Below, in pieces: positions 34,601 to 42,950 of a stretch of 64,000 nucleotides of DNA (its first letter is position 1; each line of letters starts with the position of its first letter). This DNA comes from CAYOUV01 sp963790075 (lineage in GTDB: Bacteria; Chloroflexota; Anaerolineae; Anaerolineales; Villigracilaceae), in NCBI GenBank assembly GCA_963790075.1, contig CAWBNG010000004.1, positions 372,001 to 436,000 on the forward strand, given 5' to 3'. The position numbers and the translations under genes were made by a program. The notes below the pieces were generated by a model. That model was given only the letters and a program-made list of their open reading frames with translations, had not been told where the DNA came from and ran no database searches.

Positions 34601-36943
34601 CGGCTGGCCTTCCCGGGCTTATCTGACCGCGGTTATCCGCTGGCGCGCGCGCTGGGACTGGTGTTGCTGGCATATTTCTCCTGGCTGGCTGGTTCGGTCG
34701 GCATCCCCTACAGCCGTCTTACCATTGCCGTCGTCTTTGGCGGGATTCTTGTGACCGGAGCTGTCCTGGGGCATCTGCAGCGGGATGAATTGATCCACGA
34801 ATTCAAGACTCGCAAGCGCTACTTCCTGACCGTTGAGGGGCTGTTCCTGCTGTTCTTTGCTTTCGACCTGCTCATCCGCCTGGGCAACCCTGACCTGTGG
34901 CATCCGTCCAAGGGCGGCGAGCGACCGATGGATTTCTCCTACTTCAACGCTGTTTTAAAGAGCACCGGTTTCCCGCCTTATGACCCGTGGTTTGCGGGCG
35001 GATACATCAACTACTACTATTACGGCTTCGTCCTGGTCGGCACCCCGGTCAAGTTGCTTGGCATCGTGCCGTCCATTGCTTACAATTTTATTCTGCCAAC
35101 GATGTTCGCCACAGTTGCCATCAGCGCTTTCTCGGTAGGCTGGAATTTCCTGGGTGAGAAAACCGACGCGGATGATGGCGGGTCATCGATATTCAGTCCG
35201 CGCCTGCTGGCCGGGATTGCGGCTGCCTTATTGATGGTGGTGCTCGGAAATCTGGGAACCATCCGCATGATCTTCCAGGGGCTGCAGCGTCTGGCTGACC
35301 CGAATGCCATCACTGCCAATGTGAACATTTTCCAGCGCTGGGTCTGGGCTGCCCAAGGTTTTGTCGCCTCCTTCAAAAGCGGTGGCCTGCCTTTTGGTCC
35401 CGGTGACTGGTACTGGTTCCCCAGTCGCGTCATACCCGCGCCGGGCGACGTTGAGCCGATCACCGAATTCCCCTTTTTCACCTTCCTGTACAGCGACATG
35501 CACGCCCACATGCTGGTCCTGCCGCTGACTTTGTTGACGATTGCCTGGGCGCTTTCATTCGTCAAAGCGCGCGCCAAATTCGCCGGTCGCGGCGCGATGG
35601 TCCTGAGCTTTTTTGTCGGCGCGCTGGTCATTGGTGCCATCCGCCCGACCAATACTTGGGACTTTTACACATACCTGCCACTGGCAGCGCTGGCAGTTGG
35701 CTATGCCGTCTTTCGCTATACTGAAATTGACCGTTCGCGTTACGGTTTTTCACCCGCCGGGCAGCGTTTGCTGCTGGCGGTTGGCAGCATGCTCGTGCTT
35801 TACCTGTTGTCCACCCTGCTCTACCAACCTTACCTGCACTGGTATGGGCAGGCGTACGGCGCCGTGGACCGCTGGAAAGGCTCGCACACCCCAATTTGGT
35901 CTTACCTGACTCATTGGGGAGTGTTCTTGTTCCTGATCGTCTGCTGGATGGCCTGGGAGACGCGCGAGTGGATGGCTAATACGCCGGTCTCGGCCTTGAA
36001 TAAGCTAAAAAAGCATCAATTGATCATCGAATTGGCGACAGCGGCATTCCTGTCAATTCTGGTCTACCTGGCATATCTTAAGGTGCAAATTGGTTGGTTG
36101 GCGCTGCCGCTGGCGGCCTGGGCCGGGATACTGATCCTGCGACCCGGTCTCTCGGATGCCAAGCGCGGTGTGTTGTTCATGGTTGGGACCGGATTGGTGT
36201 TGACCATCATCGTTGAAGTGATCGTGCTGCGCGGCGATATCGGCCGCATGAACACTGTTTTCAAGCTGTATCTGCAGGCCTGGACGCTTTTCGCCATCAG
36301 CGCAGCGGCTGCATTTGGCTGGGTTTTACCGGCCGTTCCGTCCTGGCTGCCGCGCTGGCGGACCTTCTGGCAGACCGGTGTGACCTTGCTGGTCGCTGGA
36401 GCAGCCATGTTCACCCTCACCGCCACCCTGGACAAGGTCAAGGACCGCATGGCGCCGAACGCTCCGCACACGCTCGACGCGATGACCTTTATGGAATATG
36501 CCAAATACTGGGACGCGCAGGATATGGACCTGAGCCAGGACTATCATGCCATCCGCTGGATGCAGGATAACGTGCAGGGTTCGCCAGTCATTGTTGAGAC
36601 CAACTGCCCTGAATACCGCTGGTGTTCGCGTTTCACGATCTACAGCGGCCTGCCCGGTGTGGTTGGCTGGAACTGGCATCAGCGTCAGCAGCGCGGTTCC
36701 ATCGTCCCCTCAGACTGGATCACCGGCCGCATCGACGAGATTTCGAATTTCTACAATACCACCGACCCGGCTCAGGCTGTAGCTTTCTTGAAGAAGTACA
36801 ACGTCAAATACATTGTCGTCGGTCAGCTTGAGCATATCTACTACCCCGGCCCGGGTCTTGACAAATTTAAAACCCTGGACGGGATGCTCTGGCGCCAGGT
36901 TTATCACATCGGCGAAACGACGATTTACGAGGTCAATCCATGA
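31640..36943 (+). CDS. Giant membrane protein: GT39-like half fused to DUF2298 (Chlor_Arch_YYY)
   Basis: A 1767-residue protein, the largest here. Residues about 10-470 form a GT39-like polytopic unit with the loop WDVSQHLHPDERFL. Residues about 490-940 are a large outer region, mostly beta-rich (FNLDIPVTLQIGQTYAIHI, GYTLKLDKSVSFVAGQTYF) with a repeat-like pair of sandwich domains. Residues about 955-1767 hold about 14 membrane segments and the YYY motif GGYINYYYYGFVLVG that defines DUF2298, with an outer C-terminal domain (YNVKYIVVGQLEHIYYPG). Start overlaps the upstream stop; the DUF952 gene overlaps its end by 4 nt. Sugar transfer to lipids or proteins is likely, unproven. Confidence 0.9.
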   Translation: MKNTKLSHPWVYDLLLIVVLLVAAYLRLVGLNWDVSQHLHPDERFLTMVETGISPVNGCKVTNLSLSDCPNLQKEWVSLSEYFNTNTSPLNPNNSGFGFFVYGTLPIFVVRYVAELLNQTGYDQVFLVGRQISALADLGTILLLYFITARLYKRKVALLAATFSALAVLQIQQSHFFTVDTFANFFIFLATYFAVRVQEEAFKWDPSEMPSLRTFARHPLFWWSLAFGLALGMAVASKLNAAPLAILLPAAFLIGALRPGSIVRRSTPEAFNHVLTLAIGFILVGAIASAVSFRIFQPYAFNGPGLLGLRPNPNWIANIREQRGQANGDIDVPFALQWARRSHLFSFENLTKWGLGLPLGILAWIGFLWMGWRMLKGDWPKHALLWSWTAAYFLWQSLQFNPTMRYQLPIYPLLALMAGWAVFQFGKWTVGKAKSITINLKPLGWVVGIVVLLLTTAWAFAFVHIYQVPHTRVAATRWIYSNVSAPINLEVLQSGSHTQQPVPFPNGLSIQPDVPFLTPVVANESGTISQVYLPHVSRAITRQRTLLLTVLQQVGSDSHIISHATLTGTFAPPVDQASAAQVFNLDIPVTLQIGQTYAIHISIADEITDPVDLCGLIKLPLNGADDPNAQVVEAPVDCKITPGKPYQASFTNQFDGELMNIVASHLQDVAPSTGPQTLNLTLSTAPDPASDQVLGQAAVTADFSTPDGSRGAGYTLKLDKSVSFVAGQTYFLDIKSTDPITLMGAAPINESSWDDGLPLRMDGYDGYSGLYQPGLNFEMYWDDNPDKLARFVNTLNQGDYIFMSSNRQWATITRVPERYPLSTAYYRALVGCPPDKDIIWCYNVAKPGQFQGQLGYELVKVFESYPTLDIPYLGTMQINDQFAEEAFTVYDHPKVLIFKKSDTYDPAKVQALLGSVDLSHVVHLTPRRAGSYKDLMLPASRWAEQQLSGTWSQLFNYDWLQNRYPFLGLVIWYIFVLILGLATYPIIRLAFPGLSDRGYPLARALGLVLLAYFSWLAGSVGIPYSRLTIAVVFGGILVTGAVLGHLQRDELIHEFKTRKRYFLTVEGLFLLFFAFDLLIRLGNPDLWHPSKGGERPMDFSYFNAVLKSTGFPPYDPWFAGGYINYYYYGFVLVGTPVKLLGIVPSIAYNFILPTMFATVAISAFSVGWNFLGEKTDADDGGSSIFSPRLLAGIAAALLMVVLGNLGTIRMIFQGLQRLADPNAITANVNIFQRWVWAAQGFVASFKSGGLPFGPGDWYWFPSRVIPAPGDVEPITEFPFFTFLYSDMHAHMLVLPLTLLTIAWALSFVKARAKFAGRGAMVLSFFVGALVIGAIRPTNTWDFYTYLPLAALAVGYAVFRYTEIDRSRYGFSPAGQRLLLAVGSMLVLYLLSTLLYQPYLHWYGQAYGAVDRWKGSHTPIWSYLTHWGVFLFLIVCWMAWETREWMANTPVSALNKLKKHQLIIELATAAFLSILVYLAYLKVQIGWLALPLAAWAGILILRPGLSDAKRGVLFMVGTGLVLTIIVEVIVLRGDIGRMNTVFKLYLQAWTLFAISAAAAFGWVLPAVPSWLPRWRTFWQTGVTLLVAGAAMFTLTATLDKVKDRMAPNAPHTLDAMTFMEYAKYWDAQDMDLSQDYHAIRWMQDNVQGSPVIVETNCPEYRWCSRFTIYSGLPGVVGWNWHQRQQRGSIVPSDWITGRIDEISNFYNTTDPAQAVAFLKKYNVKYIVVGQLEHIYYPGPGLDKFKTLDGMLWRQVYHIGETTIYEVNP

Positions 36944-37311
36944 GTGAAACAATCATCCACCTGACATCCCGCCAGGCTTGGGAGTCCGCGCAGCAAGATG
37001 GCGACTATCGTGCCGCTTCGCTCGATGCTGAGGGTTTCATCCATTGCTCAACCGTAGATCAAATCGTGCGTGTGGCGAACGTCTTCTACACCGGGCAACA
37101 CGGGTTGGTACTGCTGCTGGTCGAGCCGGAGGCGCTGATGGCTGAACTAAAATGGGAGCCGCCCGCCGGGCCGCCCCCGGATAATTCTGCCACCAGTGAA
37201 CTTTTTCCGCATATCTATGGACCGCTCAACCGGGAAGCTGTAGTCGAGGTGCTGCCCTTTGAACCTGATCCTGACGGACGGTTTTCACTGCCATCGGTCC
37301 TGAGTAAATAA
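36940..37311 (+). CDS. DUF952-domain protein
   Basis: A 123-residue soluble protein of the DUF952 family. The start MSETIIHLTSRQAWESAQQ and the phrase EGFIHCSTVDQIVRVAN are characteristic, followed by the Glu-rich LLVEPEALMAELKWEPP and FPHIYGPLNREAVVEVLPF. The conserved His and Cys in FIHCS suggest an active site related to glutathione-transferase-like folds, but no activity has been shown for this class as far as I can state. It overlaps the end of the 1767-residue gene by 4 nt (ATGA) and precedes the second DUF2298 gene by 3 nt, so it is part of that operon. Confidence 0.88.
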   Translation: MSETIIHLTSRQAWESAQQDGDYRAASLDAEGFIHCSTVDQIVRVANVFYTGQHGLVLLLVEPEALMAELKWEPPAGPPPDNSATSELFPHIYGPLNREAVVEVLPFEPDPDGRFSLPSVLSK

Positions 37312-37314
37312 GCG

Positions 37315-39738
37315 ATGACTGCATTCATCTCCTGGTACATCACCATCACCCTGCTTGGCTGGTTGACTTTTCCCCTGGTTTTCAAGCTATTCCCCGGACT
37401 GGCTGACCGCGGCTATCCTCTGGCCCGCGTTGTCGCTCTGCTGGTCTGGGGCTACGCCTTCTGGTTGCTGGCTTCCCTGCATCTGGCGCAGAACAATCTT
37501 GGCGGGCTGCTGCTCGGTATCTTGGTGTTGCTTGGCTTGAGTGCCTGGGCTCTCTACCGGGAAGGGGAGCAGCTGCTGGCCTGGATCAAGTCCCGCCTGG
37601 GGCTGATCGCAGTGGTTGAAGTGCTTTTCCTGGTGGCCTTCGCTTTTCTGGCGGTTGTGCGGGCTGCCAATCCGGAGGCGACCGGGACCGAAAAGCCGAT
37701 GGAACTGGCTTTCATCAACGCCATCCTGCGCTCGCCGTCATTTCCACCGAATGATCCCTGGCTCTCGGGTTATGCCATCTCATACTACTACTTTGGCTAT
37801 GTAATGACTGCCATGCTGGCCAAGCTGACCAGCGTGTCTGGCAGCGTGGCTTTCAACTTGATGCTCGCGCTGGTTTTTGGGCTGAGCGCCAGCGGCGCTT
37901 ACGGATTGATCTACAATCTGCTGGCAGCCCGGAAAAAAGATGAGCGTCCGGCAGTTTTTCGTTCCTTGTTGGGACCGCTGTTCCTGTTGTTGGTCAGTAA
38001 CCTGGAAGGCTTTCTGGAAGTGCTGCACCAGCGCGGCCTGTTCTGGACCTTCCAGCCGGATGGCAGCGCCAGTTCTACTTTCTGGTCCTGGCTGGATATG
38101 AAGGATTTGTCCCAGCCACCCAACCTGCCTTTGAGCTGGATTCCGGACCGCTTCTGGTGGTGGTGGCGTGCCTCGCGCGTGGTACACGATTACGACCTGC
38201 AGCACAATTTCAATGAGGTGATCGACGAATTTCCTTGGTTCTCCTACCTGCTGGGCGATTTGCATCCGCACGTGCTGGCCATGCCCTTTGGCTTGCTGGC
38301 GGTGGCAGTAGCGCTTAACCTGTTCCTGGGTGGCTGGAAGGGAAAAATCGATTTATTCGTCACGCGCTTATACATCCGTCCGGAGGGATTCCTGTTCTCA
38401 GCGCTTGTGCTCGGTGGACTGGCTTTCCTGAACACCTGGGACATCCTGGTGGCGGCGGCAATGATCGTGGGGGCTTACGTGCTGCTGCGTGTTCGCGAAG
38501 GAGGCTGGCATTGGGAGCGCCTGGAGGACTTACTGGGCTTTGGTTTGCCGGTCGGTGCCTTGGCTTTTCTGCTCTACCTGCCCTTTTACATCGGTTTTTC
38601 GTCGCAAGCCGGCGGCTTACTGCCCAATGTCATCTTTCCCACCCGCGGCGTCTACCTGTGGATCATGTTTGGCTCGCTGTTCGTACCGCTGCTGGCTTGG
38701 TTGATCTTCATGACTGTTCGCAAGCCGCGCGTCAATTGGCGGATCGGGTTCGGCCTGTCCATCGGGATCGTGCTGGCGTTGGGGATTTTTGGTTGGCTCT
38801 CGGCCAATCTGGCGGTGCGCTTTAGCCCGGACCTGGCTTCATCCTTCCTGCAGTCGCAGGGAGGGCTGAGTGTGGGCGAGCTTTTTAACGCCGGGCTGCG
38901 CCTGCGGCTGGCGCGGATCGGCGGATTGCTGACCCTGGTGTTCTTGCTTGGTCCGGCGCTGAGCTTCCTGATCCCCATCTGGCGCGCTGATCTGCCAGGC
39001 GAGGCATCGGAAAACGATTCGCCCGCCCTCTTCGTGATGCTGCTGATCGCGCTCGGCGCATTGTTGGTGCTGGCTCCTGAATTCGTCTATCTGCGAGACC
39101 AGTTCAGCACGCGCATGAACACCATCTTCAAGTTTTATTACCAGGCCTGGATGTTGTGGAGCCTGGCAGCGGCGTTCGGTGTGGCCGTGCTGCTCCAGTC
39201 CTTACGCGGTGTTTGGAACGTGATCTATCGGGTCGTTCTAGCCCTTGTCTTGTTCATGGCCTTAACCTATCCGGTGTTAAGCGTCTTCAATAAAACCAAT
39301 AATTTCCACCCATTTTTTGGCTGGACCCTGGATGGTGCAGCGCACCTGCAGCGCGAAATCCCGGACGATGCGGCCGGGATCCAATTCTTGCAGCAGGCGC
39401 CTTTTGGCATCCTGGCCGAAGCGGTCGGTGGCAGCTACACTGGATATGCCCGCATGTCCGAATACTCTGGCCTGCCAACCGTGCTGGGTTGGGTTGGGCA
39501 TGAGGGCCAGTGGCGCGGTTCTTACGCACCGCAGGGGTCACGCCAGGCGGATATTCAGACGCTGTACGAGACCAATGACTGGTCGGTGGCCGTTTCCATC
39601 CTGCAGCAATATCACATCCGCTATATTGTGGTCGGCAGCCTTGAACGTAACACCTATCATGTCCATGAACAAAAATTCCAAAAAAACCTGCCTTTGGCCT
39701 TTCAACAGGGGACGATCATAATTTACGAGGTGCCTTAG
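37315..39738 (+). CDS. DUF2298 (Chlor_Arch_YYY) membrane protein
   Basis: An 807-residue protein with about 14 membrane segments, homologous over its whole length to the C-terminal half of the 1767-residue protein two genes upstream. Shared marks include NPEATGTEKPMELAFINAILRSPSFPPNDPW then YAISYYYFGYV (the YYY motif), YLLGDLHPHVLAMP, RDQFSTRMNTIFKFYYQAWM and the C-terminal YHIRYIVVGSLERNTY. The family is mostly known from Chloroflexota and some archaea, with glycosyltransferase-like predictions but no proven role. A terminator follows. Confidence 0.9.
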   Translation: MTAFISWYITITLLGWLTFPLVFKLFPGLADRGYPLARVVALLVWGYAFWLLASLHLAQNNLGGLLLGILVLLGLSAWALYREGEQLLAWIKSRLGLIAVVEVLFLVAFAFLAVVRAANPEATGTEKPMELAFINAILRSPSFPPNDPWLSGYAISYYYFGYVMTAMLAKLTSVSGSVAFNLMLALVFGLSASGAYGLIYNLLAARKKDERPAVFRSLLGPLFLLLVSNLEGFLEVLHQRGLFWTFQPDGSASSTFWSWLDMKDLSQPPNLPLSWIPDRFWWWWRASRVVHDYDLQHNFNEVIDEFPWFSYLLGDLHPHVLAMPFGLLAVAVALNLFLGGWKGKIDLFVTRLYIRPEGFLFSALVLGGLAFLNTWDILVAAAMIVGAYVLLRVREGGWHWERLEDLLGFGLPVGALAFLLYLPFYIGFSSQAGGLLPNVIFPTRGVYLWIMFGSLFVPLLAWLIFMTVRKPRVNWRIGFGLSIGIVLALGIFGWLSANLAVRFSPDLASSFLQSQGGLSVGELFNAGLRLRLARIGGLLTLVFLLGPALSFLIPIWRADLPGEASENDSPALFVMLLIALGALLVLAPEFVYLRDQFSTRMNTIFKFYYQAWMLWSLAAAFGVAVLLQSLRGVWNVIYRVVLALVLFMALTYPVLSVFNKTNNFHPFFGWTLDGAAHLQREIPDDAAGIQFLQQAPFGILAEAVGGSYTGYARMSEYSGLPTVLGWVGHEGQWRGSYAPQGSRQADIQTLYETNDWSVAVSILQQYHIRYIVVGSLERNTYHVHEQKFQKNLPLAFQQGTIIIYEVP

Positions 39739-39741
39739 AAG

Positions 39742-39787
39742 AACAGTCTCCGGTCGTCCCAAAAACACCGGAAGGCTGTTTATTTTC
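39742..39787 (+). terminator. Terminator after the DUF2298 operon
   Basis: A stem of about 13 pairs with one bulged A (39742-39754 with 39767-39780) and a 12-nt loop is followed by TATTTT, a few bases after the stop codon. Confidence 0.72.
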
Positions 39788-39792
39788 CGTGC

Positions 39793-39798
39793 TAAAAT
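39793..39798 (+). promoter_or_regulatory. -10-like element, leaderless start
   Basis: TAAAAT ends 6 nt before the ATG at 39805, so the transcript would begin at the start codon. No clear -35 box is seen because the terminator occupies that space. Confidence 0.35.
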
Positions 39799-39804
39799 TG
39801 GCGC

Positions 39805-41553
39805 ATGCTTTCGCGGCGTAAATTCCCTGAATTCTCTTTTTACATTATTGCTTTTGCGTTAGCCATTGCGCTGCGCTTCATTCAACTTGGTGCGCTCCCA
39901 CTGACCGATGCGGAGGCAACCTGGGCCTTGCAAGCTTGGAAAGTCGCGCAGGGGGCCAAGCCGTTGGTCGGTCCCAATCCGGCTTACGTACTCCTGACCA
40001 GCCTGCTCTTTTATGTTTTAGGGACCAGCAATTTGCTGGCTCGCTTGGTCCCGGCGCTGGTTGGGTCTGCCCTGGTCTTTGTCCCTTACCTGTTTCGTGA
40101 GCGGATTAAACCGCGTCCCGCGGCTTTGCTGGCTGTCTTCCTGGCGGTCGACCCGGGCCTGACGGCATTATCACGCCAGGCAGGGAGCGCAATCCTGGCC
40201 ATCACCTTTATCCTTTTTGCCTGGGCATGTTTCTACAACAAACAGCAGCGGGTGGGTGGCGTATTCGTCGGGCTGGCTTTGCTCTCCGGGCCGGCGGTTT
40301 GGGTCGGCTTGCTGGGTCTGGGCATTGCCTGGGCCTTGCGTCAGGGGATGACACGCAGTCCGAATCCGGATGAGAATACAAATGGCGGCTTGAACGCACT
40401 TCGATCCGGTTTGAAGCAATTCGCGCCGGCGATTTGGTACGGATTGGGGACCATCCTGCTCGGGGGTACGCTGTTCTTCCTCGCTCCCAACGGCTTGAGT
40501 GCCTGGCTCTCTTCCCTGCCCGATTATTTCAAGGGATGGTACAGTCCCTCGGGTGTGCCAGCCGGGCGCTTGCTCTTTGCGCTGTTGGCCTACCAACCGC
40601 TGGCCTTGATTCTGGCGCTGCTCTCGCTGGTGCGCGGTTGGACGAACGGTTTGCGCCGCGTGATCATGCTCAGCGTCTGGCTGCTGGTGACACTGCTGCT
40701 GGTATTATTTTACCCAGCCAGGCAGGTGACAGATCTGGGCTGGGTGATCGTCCCGCTCTGGGCTTTGGCAGCCCTGGAACTGGCTCACCATTTTGAAATC
40801 CCGGCCGAAATCACCCGCGAAGTCTCTGGCGTGATCGTGTTGACCCTCATCATCCTGACTTTCGCCTGGCTCGATCTGGCCAGTCTGGTGGGCCTGCCGT
40901 CTGCATCCGCTGATGCGAATCAGAGGCTGGTGGTCTTCCTGGCGACGATCCTGTTGCTGATTCTCAGTCTGGGACTGGTTGCCCTGGGCTGGACAGTAAA
41001 AATCGCCAAATTGGGCGGGTTGTGGGGTTTGGTCGTGGCTCTGGGAGTGTATACACTGGCCATGGCTTGGGGAGCCAGCGGAATGCGCACCCCTCAGGGT
41101 GTGGAATTGTGGGCACCCAGGGCGCGGATTGGCGAGGCTGATTTGATGCTCAAGTCCGTGGATCAGCTTTCCGATTGGAGCAATGGACAAAAAGATTCGC
41201 AGTCGGTAACCATTGTCGGCCTGGATTCTCCAGCCCTGGAGTGGCTGTTGCGCGACCATCATATCACCACTGCTGACGCGTTGGACCCCAGCAGTTCTCC
41301 GCCGCTGGTCATTACCCCGACAGGTGTAAACACTGTCGAGGTTACGCCGCAGGTTAACCAACCGAACCTGGCCTCCAGCTACCGCGGCCAGGACTTTGTC
41401 TGGCGGCAAATTCCCGCTTGGGACATCGTCGTTCCATCCAATTGGATCGACTGGCTGGTCTTTCACAAGCTCCCACAAGATTCGGAGCGTGTCATCCTGT
41501 GGGCGCGCAACGACCTGTTCCTCGATGCGCAGACACCCAGCACGACACCATAA
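39805..41553 (+). CDS. GT39-like polytopic glycosyltransferase
   Basis: A 582-residue protein with about 12 membrane segments. The first outer loop reads LGALPLTDAEATWALQAWKVAQ, giving the DAEA acidic motif seen in PMT/ArnT-like enzymes of this phylum. It is a paralogue in style of the N-terminal half of the 1767-residue protein and of the 29528 gene. The C-terminal ~170 residues are soluble and probably outside (ESVDQLSDWSNG-like region, then DFVWRQIPAWDIVVPSNWIDW). The likely role is transfer of a sugar from a polyprenyl carrier; the acceptor is unknown. cmk follows 15 nt after its stop. Confidence 0.82.
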   Translation: MLSRRKFPEFSFYIIAFALAIALRFIQLGALPLTDAEATWALQAWKVAQGAKPLVGPNPAYVLLTSLLFYVLGTSNLLARLVPALVGSALVFVPYLFRERIKPRPAALLAVFLAVDPGLTALSRQAGSAILAITFILFAWACFYNKQQRVGGVFVGLALLSGPAVWVGLLGLGIAWALRQGMTRSPNPDENTNGGLNALRSGLKQFAPAIWYGLGTILLGGTLFFLAPNGLSAWLSSLPDYFKGWYSPSGVPAGRLLFALLAYQPLALILALLSLVRGWTNGLRRVIMLSVWLLVTLLLVLFYPARQVTDLGWVIVPLWALAALELAHHFEIPAEITREVSGVIVLTLIILTFAWLDLASLVGLPSASADANQRLVVFLATILLLILSLGLVALGWTVKIAKLGGLWGLVVALGVYTLAMAWGASGMRTPQGVELWAPRARIGEADLMLKSVDQLSDWSNGQKDSQSVTIVGLDSPALEWLLRDHHITTADALDPSSSPPLVITPTGVNTVEVTPQVNQPNLASSYRGQDFVWRQIPAWDIVVPSNWIDWLVFHKLPQDSERVILWARNDLFLDAQTPSTTP

Positions 41554-41568
41554 GTAAAGCAACAAAGT

Positions 41569-42258
41569 ATGTCTTCGAAGAAACCAACCCCCAACATCAT
41601 CGCTATTGATGGCCCAGCGGCTTCCGGAAAATCGACGCTGGGCTATCGTTTGGCCGTTAAACTCGGGTATTTATTTTTTGATACCGGTGTGATGTACCGT
41701 GCCGTCACCTGGCTGGTTTTGCAGCGCGGCCTGGATATTAATGACGAATCCCAGGTCACAACCCTGACCGAGCAGATTCCAGTTGAGGTATTGCCTGCCA
41801 GCATAGAAGATGGTCGTTCGTGTGACGTATTGGTCTCTGGACAGGATATCACCTGGGATGTCCGTAGCCGCAAAGTCGATGCCAATGTCTCGATTGTGGC
41901 CGCTTATCCGGGCGTGCGCCAGGCGCTATCCATGCAGCAGCGTCGCATCGGTATGCGCGGGCGGGTGGTCATGGTCGGACGCGATATCGGCACGGTTGTA
42001 TTGCCCAATGCCGACCTGAAAATCTATCTGGATGCTTCGGCTGAGGAACGTGCGCGCCGCCGTTACGAGGAGATCATAGCCCGCGGCGGGCAAGCCGACC
42101 TCGATGAGATTTTGGCCAAAGTCAGGGAGCGCGACCGGATCGATTCGACCCGGGCAGTGGCACCCTTACGACCGGCGCAGGATGCTGTCATCCTCGACAC
42201 CGACGGCTTAAGTGCTGATCAGGTTTTCGAGAGAATTTTATCGCTATGTCAAGCTTGA
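41569..42258 (+). CDS. cmk: Cytidylate kinase
   Basis: A 229-residue enzyme that phosphorylates CMP/dCMP. The P-loop is AIDGPAASGKSTLGYRL near residues 12-28, then FFDTGVMYRAVTW, the CMP-binding DVRSRKVDANVS region, and GRDIGTVVLPNADLKIYLDAS. The lid RARRRYEEI completes the fold. Length and motifs are normal. It overlaps the first plsC-like gene by 13 nt, the familiar cmk-plsC order found in many bacteria, including Firmicutes. Confidence 0.97.
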   Translation: MSSKKPTPNIIAIDGPAASGKSTLGYRLAVKLGYLFFDTGVMYRAVTWLVLQRGLDINDESQVTTLTEQIPVEVLPASIEDGRSCDVLVSGQDITWDVRSRKVDANVSIVAAYPGVRQALSMQQRRIGMRGRVVMVGRDIGTVVLPNADLKIYLDASAEERARRRYEEIIARGGQADLDEILAKVRERDRIDSTRAVAPLRPAQDAVILDTDGLSADQVFERILSLCQA

Positions 42259-42950
42259 AACATTACCAACCACCACTACACAGCCGTATATTACGGCCCC
42301 TGATCAAGTTGTCCATCCGGCAGCTCTTCCGCATTTTGGCACCGATCAAAATCACCGGCCAGGAAAACATTCCCTTCGGGCAAACCTATGTAACCGCAGC
42401 CAACCACGTATCGATTTACGACCCGCCTTTCCTGCTGTCCTTCTGGCCGGAGATGATGGAAGCCATCGGCGCAGCCGACGTGTTCGACAAGCCCGGCCAG
42501 GGTCAGTTGCTGCGCATGTACGGAGTCATTCCTGTCCACCGAGGAGATTACGACCGGGTCTTGATTGACACCATCCAGGCGATCTTGAAAGCCGGTCGTC
42601 CGTTGTTGATCGCTCCGGAAGGCGGGCGTTCGCACGTGCCTGCCATGCGGCGTGCCAAAGCCGGCATCGCTCACATCGTCGAGCAAGGCCAGGTGAAGGT
42701 TTTGCCGGTTGGCATCGTTGGCACCACCGACAATTTCTGGGCCCGCGCCTCACATGGCGAACGGCCTCAGCTTGAAATGCGGATTGGCAAACCGGTTGAA
42801 TTGCCACCCGTGACGGGCAAAGGTGCCGACCGGCGCGAATCCCGCCAGCGTAATGCCGATCTGGTCATGTCCTACATTGCCGGATTGCTGCCCGAAGAAT
42901 ATCGAGGGGTCTATGCCGACAGCGCCATCCCCCCCGCCCAAACCAGTTAG
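42246..42950 (+). CDS. plsC: 1-acyl-sn-glycerol-3-phosphate acyltransferase (PlsC-like)
   Basis: A 234-residue LPLAT-family acyltransferase. The catalytic HX4D motif is NHVSIYDPPF and the substrate-binding motif is APEGGRSHVPAMR, with a third motif around VLPVGIVGTTD. The expected reaction is acylation of lysophosphatidic acid to phosphatidic acid on the inner membrane face. It overlaps cmk upstream by 13 nt and the second acyltransferase downstream by 38 nt. Confidence 0.9.
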   Translation: MSSLKHYQPPLHSRILRPLIKLSIRQLFRILAPIKITGQENIPFGQTYVTAANHVSIYDPPFLLSFWPEMMEAIGAADVFDKPGQGQLLRMYGVIPVHRGDYDRVLIDTIQAILKAGRPLLIAPEGGRSHVPAMRRAKAGIAHIVEQGQVKVLPVGIVGTTDNFWARASHGERPQLEMRIGKPVELPPVTGKGADRRESRQRNADLVMSYIAGLLPEEYRGVYADSAIPPAQTS

